Assembly (NCBI GenBank): GCA_020064725.1
Contig: JAGTWJ010000008.1
Span: forward strand, 2,480,001 to 2,544,000
DNA: 64,000 nt
From: Drechslerella dactyloides
Taxonomy: Eukaryota; Ascomycota; Orbiliomycetes; Orbiliales; Orbiliaceae
Reading direction: 5' to 3'
Below, piece by piece: positions 12,853 through 25,698 of this stretch. Both the position numbers and the translations under genes were made by a program. Positions within the stretch are counted from its first letter, which is position 1. Each line of letters starts with the position of its first letter. The notes beneath the pieces were generated by a model. It did no database searches and was not told where the DNA came from. It saw nothing but the letters and a program-made list of their open reading frames with translations.

Positions 12853-13840
12853 GCTATCTCTTCCTCTTCAGCTCTCTGTTAGGCTCTTACTACCGTTACT
12901 CCCCATGGTCGATATCTCACACCGTATCGGCCATATATTTGGATTGGCTCCATCATCGACCATTTTCGTATTGCCCTATGACACTTTCCCTGTCGGATTA
13001 TGCTTCTCCCTGTTGTTGTTTTTCTCTCAAGTTCTTCTGCATCGCGCAAGTTCATCCGTACGATCATCAGCATGCATATCTTTTGTCTGTGTTCCGCAAC
13101 GTTATCCAGCATTCGGCGTTACGACGGTAGCTTTTCGTTTCGACACGGCCTTCATCCGAATTCGTCTTGTGCTTATCGCAGCGTCCCCGGATGGACTCCC
13201 TGCGTCCTTCATTCGCGATGTTTTTTTTTTACCTTTATGACATATTCTCTTATCTGTCTCTCTTATTGATCTTGATTGCCAGCAATTTTAGAAGCTCCCA
13301 TGCGTGTACGATTGTCGATGCACGCTCTTGTTTCTCGTTTCCGACTGTCAACTGACAGCCCCAATATTTGAAAATTGGGTGGCCTGGTTTTCCTAGGTAA
13401 CAGCTTGTTACCGCTTCATGTCACTTCTCAGATTATTCTGTCCCCTTTTTCTTTTTTTTCGTCGTTCGCCAGATTCGCGGCGCACGTTATGGAGATCGCG
13501 ACCTCCCCCCCATTTCCGGGCTCGCAAGGGACGCATGATGACGGAGTTGGAGGATATGCTTTGCTTTTTGGATGTCTCTTCTTCTAGTGGCTTTTTTTGA
13601 TGTTCCGAAACTCTCAGCTTCCTACATATCTTTAATAGTCCACCCATATACCTAATATTAGTCTTTGCAATATGCTTATTCACTTCCTGGCTCCACAGAT
13701 CCAGTGTAAGTCCCCAAGTACTGAACACTGAAGGCGTGTACTAGCCTGTTCCTTCGGATACTTGTTTAGGTATACTCGGCGGCTGAGTACTTGTTCCGTT
13801 TCTCTCTTAAATCCTGTCAAAAGCGCCTCGTAGTGAAAAT

Positions 13841-13871
13841 CCCCCCCCCCCCCAAAAAAAAAAAAAAAAAA
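13841..13871. repeat. C13-A18 homopolymer junction
   Basis: Thirteen C are followed directly by eighteen A on the plus strand. Such a compound homopolymer could be replication slippage or an assembly-difficult spot; the exact run lengths should not be trusted. Confidence 0.9.
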
Positions 13872-16800
13872 CCTGTCAACTTGTGGATCCGATGTTACCT
13901 CGTGCTGGCCAATTCATTTGTGACCTTGGGTTCTGATCTGCTGTTCTCGAGAAATATATTCAGAACAGGCTAAAGATGGCATATAAATATAATAATATCA
14001 TGAGAAAATAAAGTACGTGTGTGAAGTTTGGGGTGACGTCGGTCGAAGCGTGTGCTTGCAAGCACGTGCCCGATCTATATCAGTGAAACGGTCGGATGGC
14101 CTAGCCAGCTACTATGTAGGATTCGACGGAAAAGAACGATATCAGCTAGGGATAATTAGCTGCAGAGGGCATGATCGCATTCAGTTACCGGAGAGTATGC
14201 GAGCTATATATCTTATCATATATTAAGTAACACTCTCCATGCATAAGCGTAGGTGCAATAGCATTAATATATATAGCCGCATATTGCAGCTCGTACGGCG
14301 GACAGGGTTGGATACGGACGAGTTTAATTTCGATTCCGCGGGTGGCGATACAACTTTGCTGCGACGCGACGTTCTGCTGGCCTTTTATACATATATTGCT
14401 GTACTTACTGTAAGCAAGTACCTTGCACATACACAGATGTACCGATACATGTGCCTCCGCTATCCGATTTCCGAATGTCAGATCAAGCGTCAATCAACGG
14501 TCAGATGATCGATGATCTAGCTCCCGCTCCGTTACGGGCACTACGGAGTCGGTCTTGTCGTCTGGAGCTTGGCCATGGCTCCAAACTATTAGCTGTGTTG
14601 GCGTGTCTGCGGAGCTACATTCGTGCACAAATTAACTAGCTAGGCAACTAAACCCTTCGAGCTCCACCATGAGACAGAATCGATTAGGGCAGCTGTTCGC
14701 AAACGAATCAGGCGATTCTGCATGGGAGCTGTCATGTTGCAATGTGTAGGGCATGAGGGACCGAGCTTTGGCTTCGCTTCACGGGTCGTCATCTTGTCTC
14801 GCACACGCCAGAAGCTCGTCATCTATGCACAGTTGCTGGTGTGATTTGCAACCTCGGGCAGTTCGCCATGATATCGATTCAGCTCCTTCCGGAAACACTT
14901 TCGATTGGTCGCAATAGAAAAGACGAAGGTGATGCCGCATCAGCTGCACGTTTGTCTCTTCGGCTGTTCCTGCATTGTTCCTCCGCTCATTTTACACGAC
15001 CGGACTGCCGTACTGGTACATGTATCCCACCAGACATGGTTTTCCCAGTTCCGAGCAGCATCCCAGCTGCCCCTTGCCTGGCCGCGGGTGCTTGTCAGCG
15101 CGCCGTCCGTCCGATGGCCTGATAGCCTGAAAGGTACAGACTTGTAACTGGTTAGCCAATGACGCCAAAATGGCCTCGCATTCTCAGCATTAAGAATCCG
15201 ATCAGAACGGTCGGAAAGGTAGCGTTGTTATAAGTGCATCGCCAGCCACCTTTTACCCCCCCCCCCGAAGCTGCAGCACGCCTGCATATCGTGGGCCGTG
15301 CCAAATCGTGATCGTGACGACTCGCGCAATGCAACGGAAGCTGGAGGGGAAGGAAACAGACGTGATGGAGATATTTATGCCGAGGAAGCAGAGATTTGAC
15401 TGTTGCATTTGCAACGAGGTGTGCGTAAGGGGACCAGCTGACTCGCAATGCAATCAATCTTGCGTTCGCAAACATGGAATGCCAAATTTGCCAGATGAAG
15501 TGAATCGGCTTCGTCCCCTCAGCCGTAGCTACTACCAACTGCAGTCAGTCCGACTCGCTTTTGGGGATGAACAAAGCCAAAAGGTCGAGAAAAGGGTAAC
15601 CTCGAGAGAGAGCTTGATCGTCTTCCAGGCATCGCGCTAGCCAAAAGGAATTTTTCCGCTGCTCGAAGGAGCTACAGGTCCCACTATGGATCCCAGGGTT
15701 GAATCTGACACAGAGTCTTTTCAACACCCTACTTGCTTACCTGCCCCTGTCGCTGCCTGGCTCTGGATGCATGGAATGCCCTCGTTTCTGAGAACCAAAA
15801 GAAAACTGGGCCTTTTTCTCCATTTTATTGCTCAAAAGATCGTATGTGGAGGAGGTCATGCTCGAATCTCGAATTTTTTTTCTTTATTACACAAAGAAAA
15901 AAACAATTGCCTCACATGGTGGCGGCCAGCTCGGTTCCGTTCCGAGCTGCTCAGCTTCATGAGCTTGAACAGCCACATGAGGTATCTGGTTAGCAACCGG
16001 AGTCCTGAACGCATGTTTCTGGGGAGGTTGGTTTACCTAATTGCTGCTTCCATGCTATGAAACTAGGGTGAATATGAACTAGTTTGGACCCGTGCTCCTG
16101 CGATTGGATGTTTCTGTTCCTGTCCGCTTTGTTTTCGCTCCTAACCCCATCGTGAGCAGCCCGCCGCCGCCGCCACTTGCTTGTCGAGAGGCCGACACTC
16201 AGGAGGATGTATGTCTGTCTTCAAAGGGCGAACGCGAAATGTACCTGTACGATGGGGTTCCTTTCGATCGCCGACACCATTGCATGGTTTGCCCTGGTCG
16301 CAACATCGAGTTTTGCGGTCTTCGAAGGGAAGCTAGACCGAACCGTGCAGCACACGTTATGATCCGTGCAATCAGTTAGAGCTCGTAATATAATGCCACC
16401 TGCTGTGCTTAAGTTTCTGCATCCGCTTTCTCCATTAAGTTTTAGCTGCTTGTGCTCCTGGATCATTCCTCGCATCGCATGAAGAAGCAGCTGCATCCAT
16501 GGCTGCCGGCCGCTGCTGGGAGCTTGCTTGCTGGTGGATGGCTCCCCCATCGTCGATTCTGGTCGGTTAGTAGTAATGTATTGACCAAAGCATTAATTCT
16601 GAATCTCATTCCTCCAAGCTGCTCCAGTGCTGCCCCTCCCGCGTTTGGGTAGCTTGACATTGTCGAGGCGAGGAAAAACAAGAACCTGAGACCAGTCGAA
16701 CTCTTCTGCCTGTTTGAGATGGGGCACCAGTGACAGAAGCAGTTTGAACGCTGAATTAGTCCAAAAAATGAAAACCTGCCTTTGAGTTTTTTCTGGGCTA

Positions 16801-17393
16801 AGTTGCAGATACCAGAGTTTTCCGCGATCACACAACTTTCGACCCTTGTACTCTGTACCTCCAGCATTTTCTTCGTTCCCCCCTTCGCGCTACTAGCAAA
16901 ATTTAAAGATTGCCGTAGCTGGGCAGCCTTAGCACTTCAGAGTATTTCTCTTGTCTCTCTCACTCGCCTTTCGCAGACAGCATACAAAGTGCCTCTGTCT
17001 TTTCTTTTCCCTTCCTCCTCGCACCGTGTTAGTTAGGCCTCCGTCTCTGCCTCACCTCGCCTCGCAGCTGCAGATGGTAACTTAACTGGAGCTCTTGCTT
17101 AAGTTGAACTGCCCAAACATCATTCCGGTCTTCGTCTTTCGTTCTTTCTTCCGTTATTCCGCCCGCCCCCTCCCCCTCAGTTCTTCGAGCCTGGATCGAT
17201 CGCAAGCTGGATGGCTTGAATGAGCATTTGGACAGGCGACAGCATTAACATTGCATCCTCGTTGACTTCAGGCAGCGCTCGGGTCACTTCTTTCGTTCGA
17301 TCGATCAATCGATTCAATTCCCGCAGCAACAGCAACAGTTTTGTTTTCTTTTCGGCCTTAACTCCTTCGCTCGTTCTTTCACTCTTTCTTCGT

Positions 17394-17420
17394 CTTGCTT
17401 GCTTGCTTGCCTGCTTGCTT
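17394..17420 (+). repeat. CTTG tetranucleotide repeat
   Basis: Imperfect tandem CTTG units with one CCTG variant inside the CT-rich stretch preceding the 18.4-kb gene. Probably leader or promoter simple sequence. Confidence 0.8.
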
Positions 17421-17924
17421 CCCTTCTCATCCTCAAGCCAGTCTTCGCTACCGACTTTCCGCGGCCAGCAAAAAGCTCGCAGCTCCGGCGTACCCGCCGA
17501 ATCAACAGCGGGTTGCTCGATCTTGCCATTTGATTATTACTTTTGCGGTCGTTAGCCCTCCATCCGTGCGGAATACCTACATACGGGGTGGCTGTTACCC
17601 TCCGCGAAAAGGTGGGATCCAGGACAGCTCCCGGACCCGTGCGCACATTTGCTTTGGTGTCCTCTGCTGGTCGCTGCTGCTGCTCCTGCTGCTATAGTAT
17701 CCTCTTTTATTCTTTGCCTGAGCCTGAGCCCAGCTCGCTAGCTCGTGGAGCCAGTTGACCAGCCGGGCCAATAAAGGCCAGCTCGAGACCCAAGGCATCT
17801 GGGATTTAGCATCCGGACTTGCTTGCTTGAGCAGGAGGAGGAGCTGGCTGAGGACTTTTCCCTGGTGTTTGTCCGTTCGAGATTTGATCCGATCGTTCAT
17901 CGTAACCGACTGGGCCGGCGCGCC

Positions 17925-17985
17925 GGAAGGAAGGAAGGCAGGACTGCAGGCCGACTGATAGAAAGGAAGGAAGGAAAGAAAGGAG
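17925..17985 (+). repeat. GGAA-rich purine tract
   Basis: Two clusters of GGAA/GAAA tandem units separated by about 20 bp. The tract is purine-rich on the plus strand, in contrast to the CT-rich flanks. Confidence 0.75.
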
Positions 17986-18411
17986 ACGGGAAAGAGTTGG
18001 CACGAATAGGAAGCAGACCCAGCGCTGCGGTCCGCCGTCTTCCCATTGCGCCCCAACTTCAACATCAACATCAACCTCAACCTCACCATCTCGACTTGGA
18101 CCTCGCTCCCTCCCGCCCGACCACTCTCTCGCTCCTCGCCAGCCCTCGACGGCAATCGCGGGCACTCAGAAAAACTGTCTCGGACTGGAATTGGCGCCGG
18201 CCAGCATCTCGGAGTTGAATCGCATCCTCCGCCCGCAGCCCAGCACTTCCATGTTCCTGTCACCGACAACACATCTCGTCCACTCCCAGAGCTTAGCTTA
18301 GCTCAGCCGCTCCACGCGAAGCCCCCCTTCGAATTCAATATCTCCTCCTTCACCTCCACAACCGCCAAGACGGCCGCCATTTTCGCCTCCTCGGAGCCGC
18401 AGGCCGCGCAG

Positions 18412-20116
18412 ATGTTGTCCCGGACGGTACCCGCGGAGCCTCATGTTGCTGGGGGACCCGTGGATCCCGATGGCGAGGTCGTATGTCCCCTGATCCGGCC
18501 GGACGGCCGCAGGTGTTTGAAGAAATGCACAGGAGTAAGTTGCTCAATGCCTAATCTCGGTTCTTGTGGAATGCCACAATTTGTTCGAGAGCATAGCTGA
18601 CTTGCCTGCAGGAACGTCGATACAGATCTATGCAGGAGCATATCCGGCGTGCACACCCCGATGACTACGTACCGAGGCTTTCAGCTACGAAGGATAGCTT
18701 TGAACGGATGATTCGAGGAGCGGCACTACATCCAGGTCCCAACGGCACCCTACCCCAGTTGCCGAATGGGTCAATGGCAGGCGGGCCGCCGAGCCCCAGC
18801 CGGGGGAGGAATCTCAACCCTGGCGGTGGAGAGGAGAGGGCCAAAAGCAGCGGTTGGAGTAAGTCTACAAAGTTCTTATGCGACAACTCGAGCTCGTTTG
18901 TTTGGCGGGGCTGGCGACACGATAGAATTGCGCTTCAGTTTGCTAACAATTCGGCAGGATATGAAGATGCATTCGAATCTAGAGCCGAAGACCTTACTCC
19001 GCCGTCGACGAACTCCGACGCCGATTTGTCAAGCACAAATACTTCTCTCAATTCGATGAGCAGGAGCATCACGGCGTACTCAAGTTTCGGAAGCGACATT
19101 TCACAGGTAAGCTCGCAGATCTGACCTCCCGCTTCTCTCGTTAGCTGGTCGAATGCTTCGTAGATCACCAATTTAACAGTGACTGTCTTCAATTCCAGCC
19201 ACTTCATAAGCCGTTGCAAGCGACACAGCCTAGGAAACGCAAGAACAATTCCTCCATCGATAATACCCGCCGCCATCATACCTTCCATCCTTCCTCGGTT
19301 TCGACGATGCAGGGGCTTGAGCCTCTTCACATCCCGCATGCGCCATCCCGGCAACGAAAGCGACTTCCGCAGATGATGACCTCTCCCCATCTATCACGAC
19401 AGAACACCCCTATGTCCTACGAGCCTAGCAGCGCTACCGGAAACGAATCAGATCCGGATCGCACTTTAGAGCACGACGACATTGCCCGGCCCGCCTCCTC
19501 GACCGTAAGCGGCGAAGACGAGGCCCGGACTCGCTGGGATGAGCTCGTTTTTGTAGCTTCGCAAGCCCCAGAGTTTCTGAATCAACCGCCACCGCCAGCG
19601 TTTGGTTTTGCTGGAAACACCTTGACCAAGTCGCGGTCGATGGCGGATCTGGAACAGCGGGTGCGAACCACAAATATCACACCACCAATGTCAGATCGCA
19701 GGGATACCCCACCAGACTCGGGAACATTTGAGAAAATGCAAATCCCGAATTTTAGCAGATCGGTGTCACCTCGTGCATCTACCGGCATGCTCGGCTCGAA
19801 CAAAATGGAAACTGAGTTCGCCAACGGCAGCCCTCTCGGCAGTCTAAATGCCCTGAATGCCCTTAATCGGGCTGGCGGCATGTATACGCCTCAGATCACG
19901 ATTACCTACACTCCAAAAGTGGAGTGCAGCGGATGCGGTCTGTTGACAGCCATGGGGGAGGCAATGGCCTGTTCGGAGTGCATTGCGGGGTTGTGCCGCA
20001 GCTGTGTGAGAAAGGGAAGCGATGGATACACCGATGGCGACGAAGCACACGGAACCTGCCCCAGCTGCGGAGGCTTGGACGCCAAATTCAAGGCGGTTCG
20101 CATGCGAATTCGGTAG
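18412..20116 (+). CDS. putative zinc-finger protein, possibly nuclear
   Basis: Exons 18412-18534, 18612-18858, 18958-19106 and 19199-20116 join in phase to 478 residues. Introns use GTAAGT/GTAAGC donors, with CTGAC and CTAAC branch points visible in the first two. The N-terminus has a C2H2-like arrangement: Cys25, Cys35, Cys39, then HIRRAH with His51 and His56. The centre is Ser/Thr/Pro-rich and disordered, with two basic clusters (PRKRKN, RQRKR) that could be nuclear localisation signals. The C-terminus holds a second Cys cluster of four CxxC-type pairs (CSGC, CSEC, CRSC, CPSC), which looks like a zinc ribbon or treble clef. It starts at 18412 because the longer upstream frame contains no other ATG. 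The combination suggests a chromatin or transcription role, but no named family is recognised. The second intron is 99 nt, in frame and free of stops. Confidence 0.8.
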
Positions 20117-21318
20117 ATGCAATCAGAGCTCCCAGTGTTGCGAGAGCAGCATTTCTACGGGGAGCAGGGATAGAGCGCCGCATCTCGCTGGTTCTAACTG
20201 CGATGGAAACGGTTCAGCTCTCCTCACACCTATATACACATCCACACATATAACGGCCTACGAACTCCTCCATCTAACGACCAACGACATCTCCTACCTA
20301 TACCGTACATGAATCAGTCATTCAACCGAAAACCAACCGTGTAATATATCGGGTTTGCATATGCCCAAAAGTTTTTCGCATTTCCTTCTCATGGGCTGTC
20401 TCCCACGGAGATAACCGGCGTGTTGCATGCATGCGTTTGCTTTCGCATCATCTCACTGCTAGTCACAGTACCTACATCTTGCCTTAATTTTCGGTGCGAC
20501 AGTTTTTGAGTCTGCTTGCCATTCTGTTTCGCCTTTGCTCTTAGTACTGCTGTTTGCCCTTCCGCGAGTTCTTCCATGGCCCGATCCCTTTAATATCATC
20601 TGGTACGCATCGTTCGTGGATGCAGAACAATTTACATGATGACTCCCTTCTCTCAGCTGGATCCGACACTCCGCTATTAACGGCCTCATATGATGTTATC
20701 AAATTTCTCTTCATGCTATCTGCCATTCTATTACTTTTATGCATGCTTCATTCCTTTGCAGTTAATGTTTCGTCCATATTTTCGCACTCTCGGATTGATC
20801 TCGATGAAGCTTCTTCCTTCTCTTACCATCCCGGTTTTTCTCTACATATTCCCAACGGATGAAATTTCTTTTGGTCTTTTCACGACTAGGGCTATGGACT
20901 TTGGAGTGCAAGAGGCGTTTTGTATTTGCTTGCTTGATGGTATTTCAGTTTGGACTTTGCCTGCGAGTTTACCATTTCCGTCTTTCGTTCTTTTCATCTA
21001 TTCTCTTCTCTTGTATATATTGCCGAACGGCAGGTGTAGTTTAATTGACGCTATAGGCCATCAGAAAAGGTATAAAAAAAGGCATGGTCACAAGTTCTAC
21101 CGCCAGCACAGAACATACACGAAGCCCCCTAGATTGACTATAAGCTCTCTGATTATATATCATACCAACATGCTTGTACGTAAATGTATCAAAACTGATT
21201 ATCACGTTGAGACTTCTTTGATTTGTCTGGTCAGCTGGTATTTTTTTAATGACAGTTAGTCTGCCCAGCCCATAATTTGTTGAGGTTGTCCACTAGATTG
21301 TCCTATATGGCGCGCTAA
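20117..21318. other. convergent intergenic region, T-rich
   Basis: Lies between two convergent 3' ends. Strong T bias on the plus strand produces a 189-codon hydrophobic frame (20,690-21,259) that I do not accept as a gene. Probably 3' untranslated sequence of both neighbours plus spacer. Confidence 0.5.
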
Positions 21319-22742
21319 CTACATAACGATAACGCTTCGGTACCTGATTTTACCACTGTCAACAATGTCATATGCCTCTTGTATCTTGTCCAACGGGAAC
21401 TTTTGAACAACGCAGTTGACGCCAAAGTTCTTTGCAAAGTCGATAGCCTCCTCTGAGTCGATGGACGAGCCGGAAGGCCAGCCTCGGACCTTAAGGCGTT
21501 GAGTGACAAGAGTATTTGTATCGAATGGAGTTGGGCCAATGACTAATTTTATCAAAGTAGGCGAAGAAATGTGCGTCAGCACTCCGAATACGAATAGAAC
21601 GGAGGAACTATGGTAAGGAAGTGAGTGAGTGATTAATCACTTACGGGAGATAGTCAACAGAGTGCCATCTCTAGCTAGGCCACCTTGCAGTTTAGTCATA
21701 AGAGGGCCGCTGTTTGCGGTGGCGATGATGCAGTCTGCTCCTCCAAGCTTCTTCAGCTCCTCCACAGCGTCTTGGCTGGAATCAATATATTTCATGGCAC
21801 CGAACTTGAAGGATTCATCCTTTTTCGAAGGATCTCGTGCAATCGCGACGACTCTGTAGCCCATCCTGGCGGCGTACTGGACGGCAAGATGGCCGAGACC
21901 ACCTACGCCAGCAACAGCGACGATACCCCCGGCGGCAATTCCCATGTTGCGGAGGGAGTTGAAGACTGTGACACCAGCGCAGAGGATCGGAGCGTAGGTA
22001 GCTGGATCGACGTCGCCTGGGACCGAGACCACGGCTTCCCGGCGAAGGAGGACGTATTCGGCGACTGCATACATAAACGGCCTTCCGTCAATACTACTTC
22101 AATTGGCTTGTTTGGAAGAAATCGAAAAGCGAAAGCATTGAGATTCGGGTGTGTAAGCAAGACTAACGTCCTCCCCAGGCGGATACGCCTGTAACGGTCT
22201 CATTTTCACAGAGCGTGAACTTTCCGCGCTTGCATTGCTTGCAGAAATGGCAGTGGCCGCCATGCCAGCCGCCCCCGACTCTATCGCCAATCTTCCAGTG
22301 GTCTTCTGTCTCTGGGATGGCAGCGACTTCGCCGATGATCTCGTGTCCGGACACATGTGGGCTGCAGCGTTTCAGAAAGTTAACCAATCAGCCCGAAATG
22401 TTAGAATTTGGGAAGTGAAGGCGATATTTCCTGCGGAGAGGCTACTCACAATTGGGAGCCAACCATGCCGTTCAGAATGTGGACATCTGAGCCACAGATC
22501 CCAGAGGCGATGACCCTGACGAGAACCTGTCCGTGTCCTGGCGCCTGGAGAGGGATGTCCTTGAGCACGAACTTGACCGGCTCGACTTCCTCTGGCTTGG
22601 CCCCGTAGGCGGCGCTCTTGCCGGGCTTTTCGACAACGGCCGCCCTGAATGTACGGGGGAGAGTACCGGACATGGTTGTGTCCTCGTCCTTATGGGCGAG
22701 ATGGTGGAGAGTCTCTTTGGCTTGTTCAAGCTGGCTCGACAT
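21319..22742 (-). CDS. zinc-dependent alcohol dehydrogenase (medium-chain family)
   Basis: An NAD(P)-linked oxidoreductase acting on alcohols or aldehydes, probably cytosolic. On the minus strand, exons 22742-22450, 22361-22168, 22064-21645 and 21542-21319 join in phase to 376 residues. The GroES-like N-terminal domain carries the catalytic zinc site (Cys83 in CGSDVH, His104 in GHE, Cys191 in LCAG) and the structural zinc lobe with Cys135, 138, 141 and 149 (HCHFCKQCKRGKFTLC). The Rossmann motif GVGGLG is at 215-220. A second in-frame ATG at 22,673 gives a 353-residue protein, nearer the usual family length, so the first 23 residues may be untranslated or a short extension. Closest in pattern to fungal secondary or class-I type ADHs; the substrate cannot be told from sequence. 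Confidence 0.93.
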
Positions 22743-25023
22743 GCAGTCTGGATTACGACGGCGTGAATGTGTTGGTGTGTGGTTTCTCCTGCGCGCTCTT
22801 GGTGATGGAGCTCAAGCCTGATGGAATCGGTATGATCGCAATTGACCTCAGTCTGCAAAGCTACCTTGTCTGGATATCGATGAAAGATCTCGAGAGACAA
22901 TTGACAGCAGTCAGAGGAGGGGCTCAGGTAGTATTTATACACTGACGGCAGCAAGTTGAATTATCCCCGTAATCGTCGAATATATATATATATATGCCCC
23001 ACCCACCTTCTCACAACCGTTAACATTCCTTCAGACTCTGACTTCCCGCCTGTGCAGGACGCGAGTCAAATTTGTCCACCTCGCTGCAATCGCAAGCAGA
23101 GCTCAGGCCCTTCGCCCGCCGGCTGGCCCAGGCAGGTGATGTCATGCGTCGGCCAGCTTGGAGTGATTAAGCATCGGCTTATCGTCGTTAATTCCATGTC
23201 CGCCCGCTACGGGCTTGCCGACGACTGAGCCAAGCTTTTGCCCCGCGACAGATGCAGAGGCCTCAAGGGCCCACTTGGATCTGAGGGGGTCTCTCTCCGC
23301 TTGCACTTATGCTTCCGGATGCGAGCCGCGAGAAAAAACTCCTCTCGCCTCAGCCGCTTAGCTACAAGGGGAGACTGACGAACATGGTCCTCCGATTGAG
23401 TTCCAGATTATTCTGAGATCTTGTAAGAGAGGCGACTACATCCCGTGTCCTCTTTCGCTATCGGGCAATAGCTGGCATGCTAGCTGACTCGGTTGCCCAG
23501 AAGCACAGGACCCTGGAAACTCCTTGCTGCTGACTCGTGCACTTGGATTGAGGAACTCAAGAAAGCAACAAGTGTTTCAAGGACCAGGACAGACACGGCT
23601 CAGGCGTGCAGGTTGCTACATGTAGGAAGGAGTCCAGGATGAGTCCATGACCCAGCCCACAGGCGTTGGATACACTGTAGGCCACGTATCAGAGATTCAG
23701 GTAATGTTCCCCGATCGATGCACACTGCTGAACCCGCCTTGCCCGTCTCATCCTGTCTCGAGTCAAGTTTGCAGAGCCGTTGCTTAGTAGCTAGCCTCGA
23801 TGCTAGCTGAGTAGCTTCGATGTGGGGTGCACTAGATGCATGCACGAAACGTCCGAAATGGATGAAATCTGTTGGCTGCCTCTGCCGATGGAAGCCTCTG
23901 CATTTTTTTCGGCTTGAACCGAGTCCGAGAATGGCAAACATTGCATTTAAGAAGCCACGGCAGTACCGATGCGCTTGATTACCCAACGTAGCTAGATGGT
24001 TAACTCCACTATGGCTAAGTCCGAGTGTCAAAACCGCGGCCAGTGACGCGGTGTAATAAGAGTTGCATCAGACTTCGTCAGTTGTCCGATTTCTCCAACA
24101 ACATCCGACAGCATTCGACTGCTGCTTTCGATTCTCCCAGGACACGATCGTACACGATCATAAAGACGACATGCGACAGCATTATTGAATGATTAATATA
24201 ACTTTGATTAAGAGTTTTCTTTACCACACACTACCGGTCAAACCTGTCCTAGGCGGTACGATGCGGCTCCATTTAGTCGAATAATATAATAGACTCTCTT
24301 GCTCGCGATCCAGTTCGAGTGCAAACAAGCCAAACCCCCACAGCTCACTACACCACTTATCAGTACATTCGAACTGTGGCTGGCAGATAGGGTCTGGCAT
24401 CCTTCCTGACATCGGCAACTTAATCCCCAGCTCCTATCCCGATCCTGGCTCGTCGTACTCCACATACCGCATTTGGATGGACGCCGCCGATAGATGACCG
24501 TAAAAGGAATGCCTGCTGCCTATAATTTCGAAGCCGTCGGGAGACGGGGCCTGTTGCCATTGACAGCACAGCTTGCATGGATTGATCTTGGATGTGAAGT
24601 CTCTGCTGCTAGTTGCTGGACCTGTCATAGGATGGCAGGTCCATGTGTCAGTATCGATTTTCGCGGGATCAACGAGAGAACTCAAAATCGGTATGACAGG
24701 TTTGTCTGGTTCTAGCATTTTTGCGATTTTAGTCTCCTGTGTCAAAACGACTATCGTTCCGGCGGGAGTGATATATCTCCTAGCTCCATGCTCTCTACTA
24801 ACTACCACTGCATTTGGATCTTATAAGGTTGGTGTTATCGTGACGCCTTCGTCTTGATTATCATTAGCTAGGTTATAAAAGCAGATGAAAAGAAACACGT
24901 CAGAAAGCCCATTGCCCGCCCATGTCAATTTGGAAACAAAGGAAATCGAAGAAAGGAAAGAGATTATATCTGGAGACAGCGTTCTATTCCGTTTCTGCGC
25001 CACTACACATGCCCTCGCCGCGC
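22743..25023. other. intergenic; ADH promoter on the left, no gene seen
   Basis: The left 250 bp is the probable ADH promoter and contains an AT dinucleotide run at 22,979-22,995. The rest has only short frames without protein character on either strand. Confidence 0.55.
22932..22939 (-). promoter_or_regulatory. TATA box of the ADH gene
   Basis: TATAAATA on the minus strand, 190 bp upstream of the first ADH ATG (about 260 bp upstream of the alternative ATG). Confidence 0.45.
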
Positions 25024-25698
25024 CTAAGAGGGAGGTGCGACGGGAAAGGTGTGCGCGACTTGTGGCTGGAAGGACCACCGGTCCTTTCCGTACACCTCGG
25101 CGGCGGTGGAGAACTCGGAGGCACCCTCGAGAAGACCGCTGCGAACGACGTACTTGTTCCCTTGGACGGTCTACATTTCGGCTATGGATCAGCATTGCTA
25201 TCTTTGGTGATGAGATGTTGGCAGAAGGCGACGTACCTGGTGGTGCCATGGGTGCGTAGTGCAGTTGGGGCAGTAGTAGCAGATGACATCGTTGCCAGAG
25301 TCGCCCTTGTAGGTGTACTTGCTCAATTCACCCTTGGTGACTTTGCAGTCGTCCTAGACATAGGCGGGGTGTGTTAGTACGACGTTGTTGGCTCTTTGGT
25401 GATAGATATGTTAGAGTTGGGGATCCTGGGTGCATACGGATGGAACGACGATGTTGAGGGTGTATTCGCCCCCGCTCAACTTCTTGCAGGCCATGCAGTG
25501 GCAGAGGACGTGTGCCTAGTGTTGACGAACGGACGGTTAGCTAATGTCGCCTTTTGATAGTGACTCTGGTAACTCCGAGCAGTTGGGCGGGGTTTGATGT
25601 TGTGCAGAATGGAAGGACAAGATACGTACTGGTGCCTCCTCGGTGGTGACTTCCCACTCGGTTTGGCCGCAGTGGCATGATCCCTTGGTGGTAGGCAT
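25024..25698 (-). CDS. GFA/CENP-V-fold protein (glutathione-dependent formaldehyde-activating family)
   Basis: Small zinc protein of the family that includes S-(hydroxymethyl)glutathione synthase; many fungal members have unknown substrates. On the minus strand, exons 25698-25630, 25515-25438, 25353-25237 and 25170-25024 join in phase to 136 residues, and all three introns have GT/AG ends. Zinc ligands are visible as GSCHCG near residue 10, CHCMAC in exon 2 and CPNC in exon 3, the normal order for the fold. The KLSGG segment after CHCMAC and the HPWHH segment near the third cluster are also typical. Length is normal and there is no signal peptide, so it is cytosolic. The ATG is fixed by the start of conserved sequence six residues later. 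Confidence 0.92.

Larger units (their letters stand above)
12853..18411. other. 5.5-kb gene-poor, low-complexity region
   Basis: No convincing coding sequence on either strand. From about 12,850 to 13,650 the plus strand is T/C-rich, which creates hydrophobic shadow frames. From about 16,850 to 18,400 it is strongly strand-asymmetric (CT-rich, then a GA-rich patch, then CT-rich again), as expected for promoter and long 5' leader sequence of the gene starting at 18,412. The minus-strand open frame of 225 codons at 17,595-18,272 is an antisense shadow of this simple sequence. Confidence 0.5.

Noticed and set aside
17595..18272. 225-codon minus-strand frame
   Set aside because: Antisense to a CT/GA-rich leader; runs of Leu, Arg, Ser reflect simple sequence.
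20690..21259. 189-codon hydrophobic open frame on the plus strand
   Set aside because: Phe/Leu/Tyr-rich because the DNA is T-rich; no domain, lies in the 3' flank of two convergent genes.
24821..25259. Frames on both strands overlapping the last exons of the GFA gene
   Set aside because: Shadows of the GFA exons, which are supported by zinc motifs and intron junctions.
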